Assembly: GCF_002270355.1 (NCBI RefSeq)
Contig: NZ_NJFZ01000032.1
Span: 1-64,000 of the forward strand
Length of the DNA stretch: 64,000 bases
Direction: 5' to 3'
From: Flectobacillus sp. BAB-3569
GTDB taxonomy: Bacteria > Bacteroidota > Bacteroidia > Cytophagales > Spirosomataceae
Made by a program: the position numbers and the translations under genes. Position 1 is the stretch's first letter. The number at the start of each line of letters is the position of its first letter. The notes beneath the pieces are model-generated. The model worked only from the letters and a program-made list of their open reading frames with translations. It made no database searches and was not told the DNA's origin. Positions 63,966 to 64,000 of this stretch are shown in pieces.

Positions 63966-64000
63966 GATATAAAGAATTTGATAAATCTGCTTCAAAGATA

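Overview
The window looks like a chromosomal segment of a member of the Bacteroidota, most likely the order Cytophagales. The evidence is a SusC/SusD outer-membrane pair, reg_prop/Y_Y_Y sensor architecture, DUF4290 next to murA, a MurA with Asp in place of the catalytic Cys, TAnnTTTG-type promoter candidates, AT-rich non-coding DNA, and start codons that mostly lack a strong Shine-Dalgarno sequence. The genus assignment is not proven. No rRNA, tRNA or CRISPR array was recognised. About 40 genes can be supported, many of them for secreted or cell-surface proteins that act on carbohydrates.

Layout. 1-360: the 5' end of an IS transposase, cut by the window edge, inserted just behind purL. 368-13979: purL, then two blocks in which an AraC regulator diverges from a Tat-exported glycosidase (GH51 arabinofuranosidase; GH29 fucosidase), separated by an MFS transporter and followed by an M19 dipeptidase, an AHSA1-like protein and methylglyoxal synthase. 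14278-24119: a propeller histidine kinase, a membrane SRPBCC protein, the DUF4290-murA pair, an overlapping FAD-oxidase/cyclase pair and a secreted hypothetical protein. 24328-35963: a ROK regulator divergent from SusC-SusD, followed by a long FG-GAP/ASPIC protein and a vanadium-haloperoxidase-like PAP2 protein. 35964-39801: a second GH29 and a glycosyltransferase, embedded in intergenic DNA full of a MITE-like repeat. 39802-43974: a Wzm/Wzt polysaccharide export and glycosyltransferase block with a HAD phosphatase. 44108-47001: a NarL-type response regulator, duplicated hairpin repeats and a retaining-type GH97. 47455-57648: a large surface-protein cluster (beta-barrel-like protein, about 2000-residue TANFOR-like protein, fibronectin-III protein), two members of which are split by -1 frame changes. 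57780-63965: an OmdA/DUF1905 protein, a cupin, a secreted hypothetical, a third GH29, a homologue of eukaryotic sphingolipid delta-4 desaturase, and cysteine desulfurase.

Most notable points: the DES1-like desaturase in a bacterium; the U UUU UUA / A AAA AAA double slippery site at the end of the beta-barrel ORF; a tandem about 180-bp MITE with about 30-bp terminal inverted repeats plus decayed relatives elsewhere in the window; a second palindromic repeat family with the core AAGACTNAGTCTT; an RBS-sequestering hairpin in front of the transposase; and the FG-GAP/haloperoxidase pair behind SusCD. All assignments come from reading motifs and from memory of the families; no database search was run.
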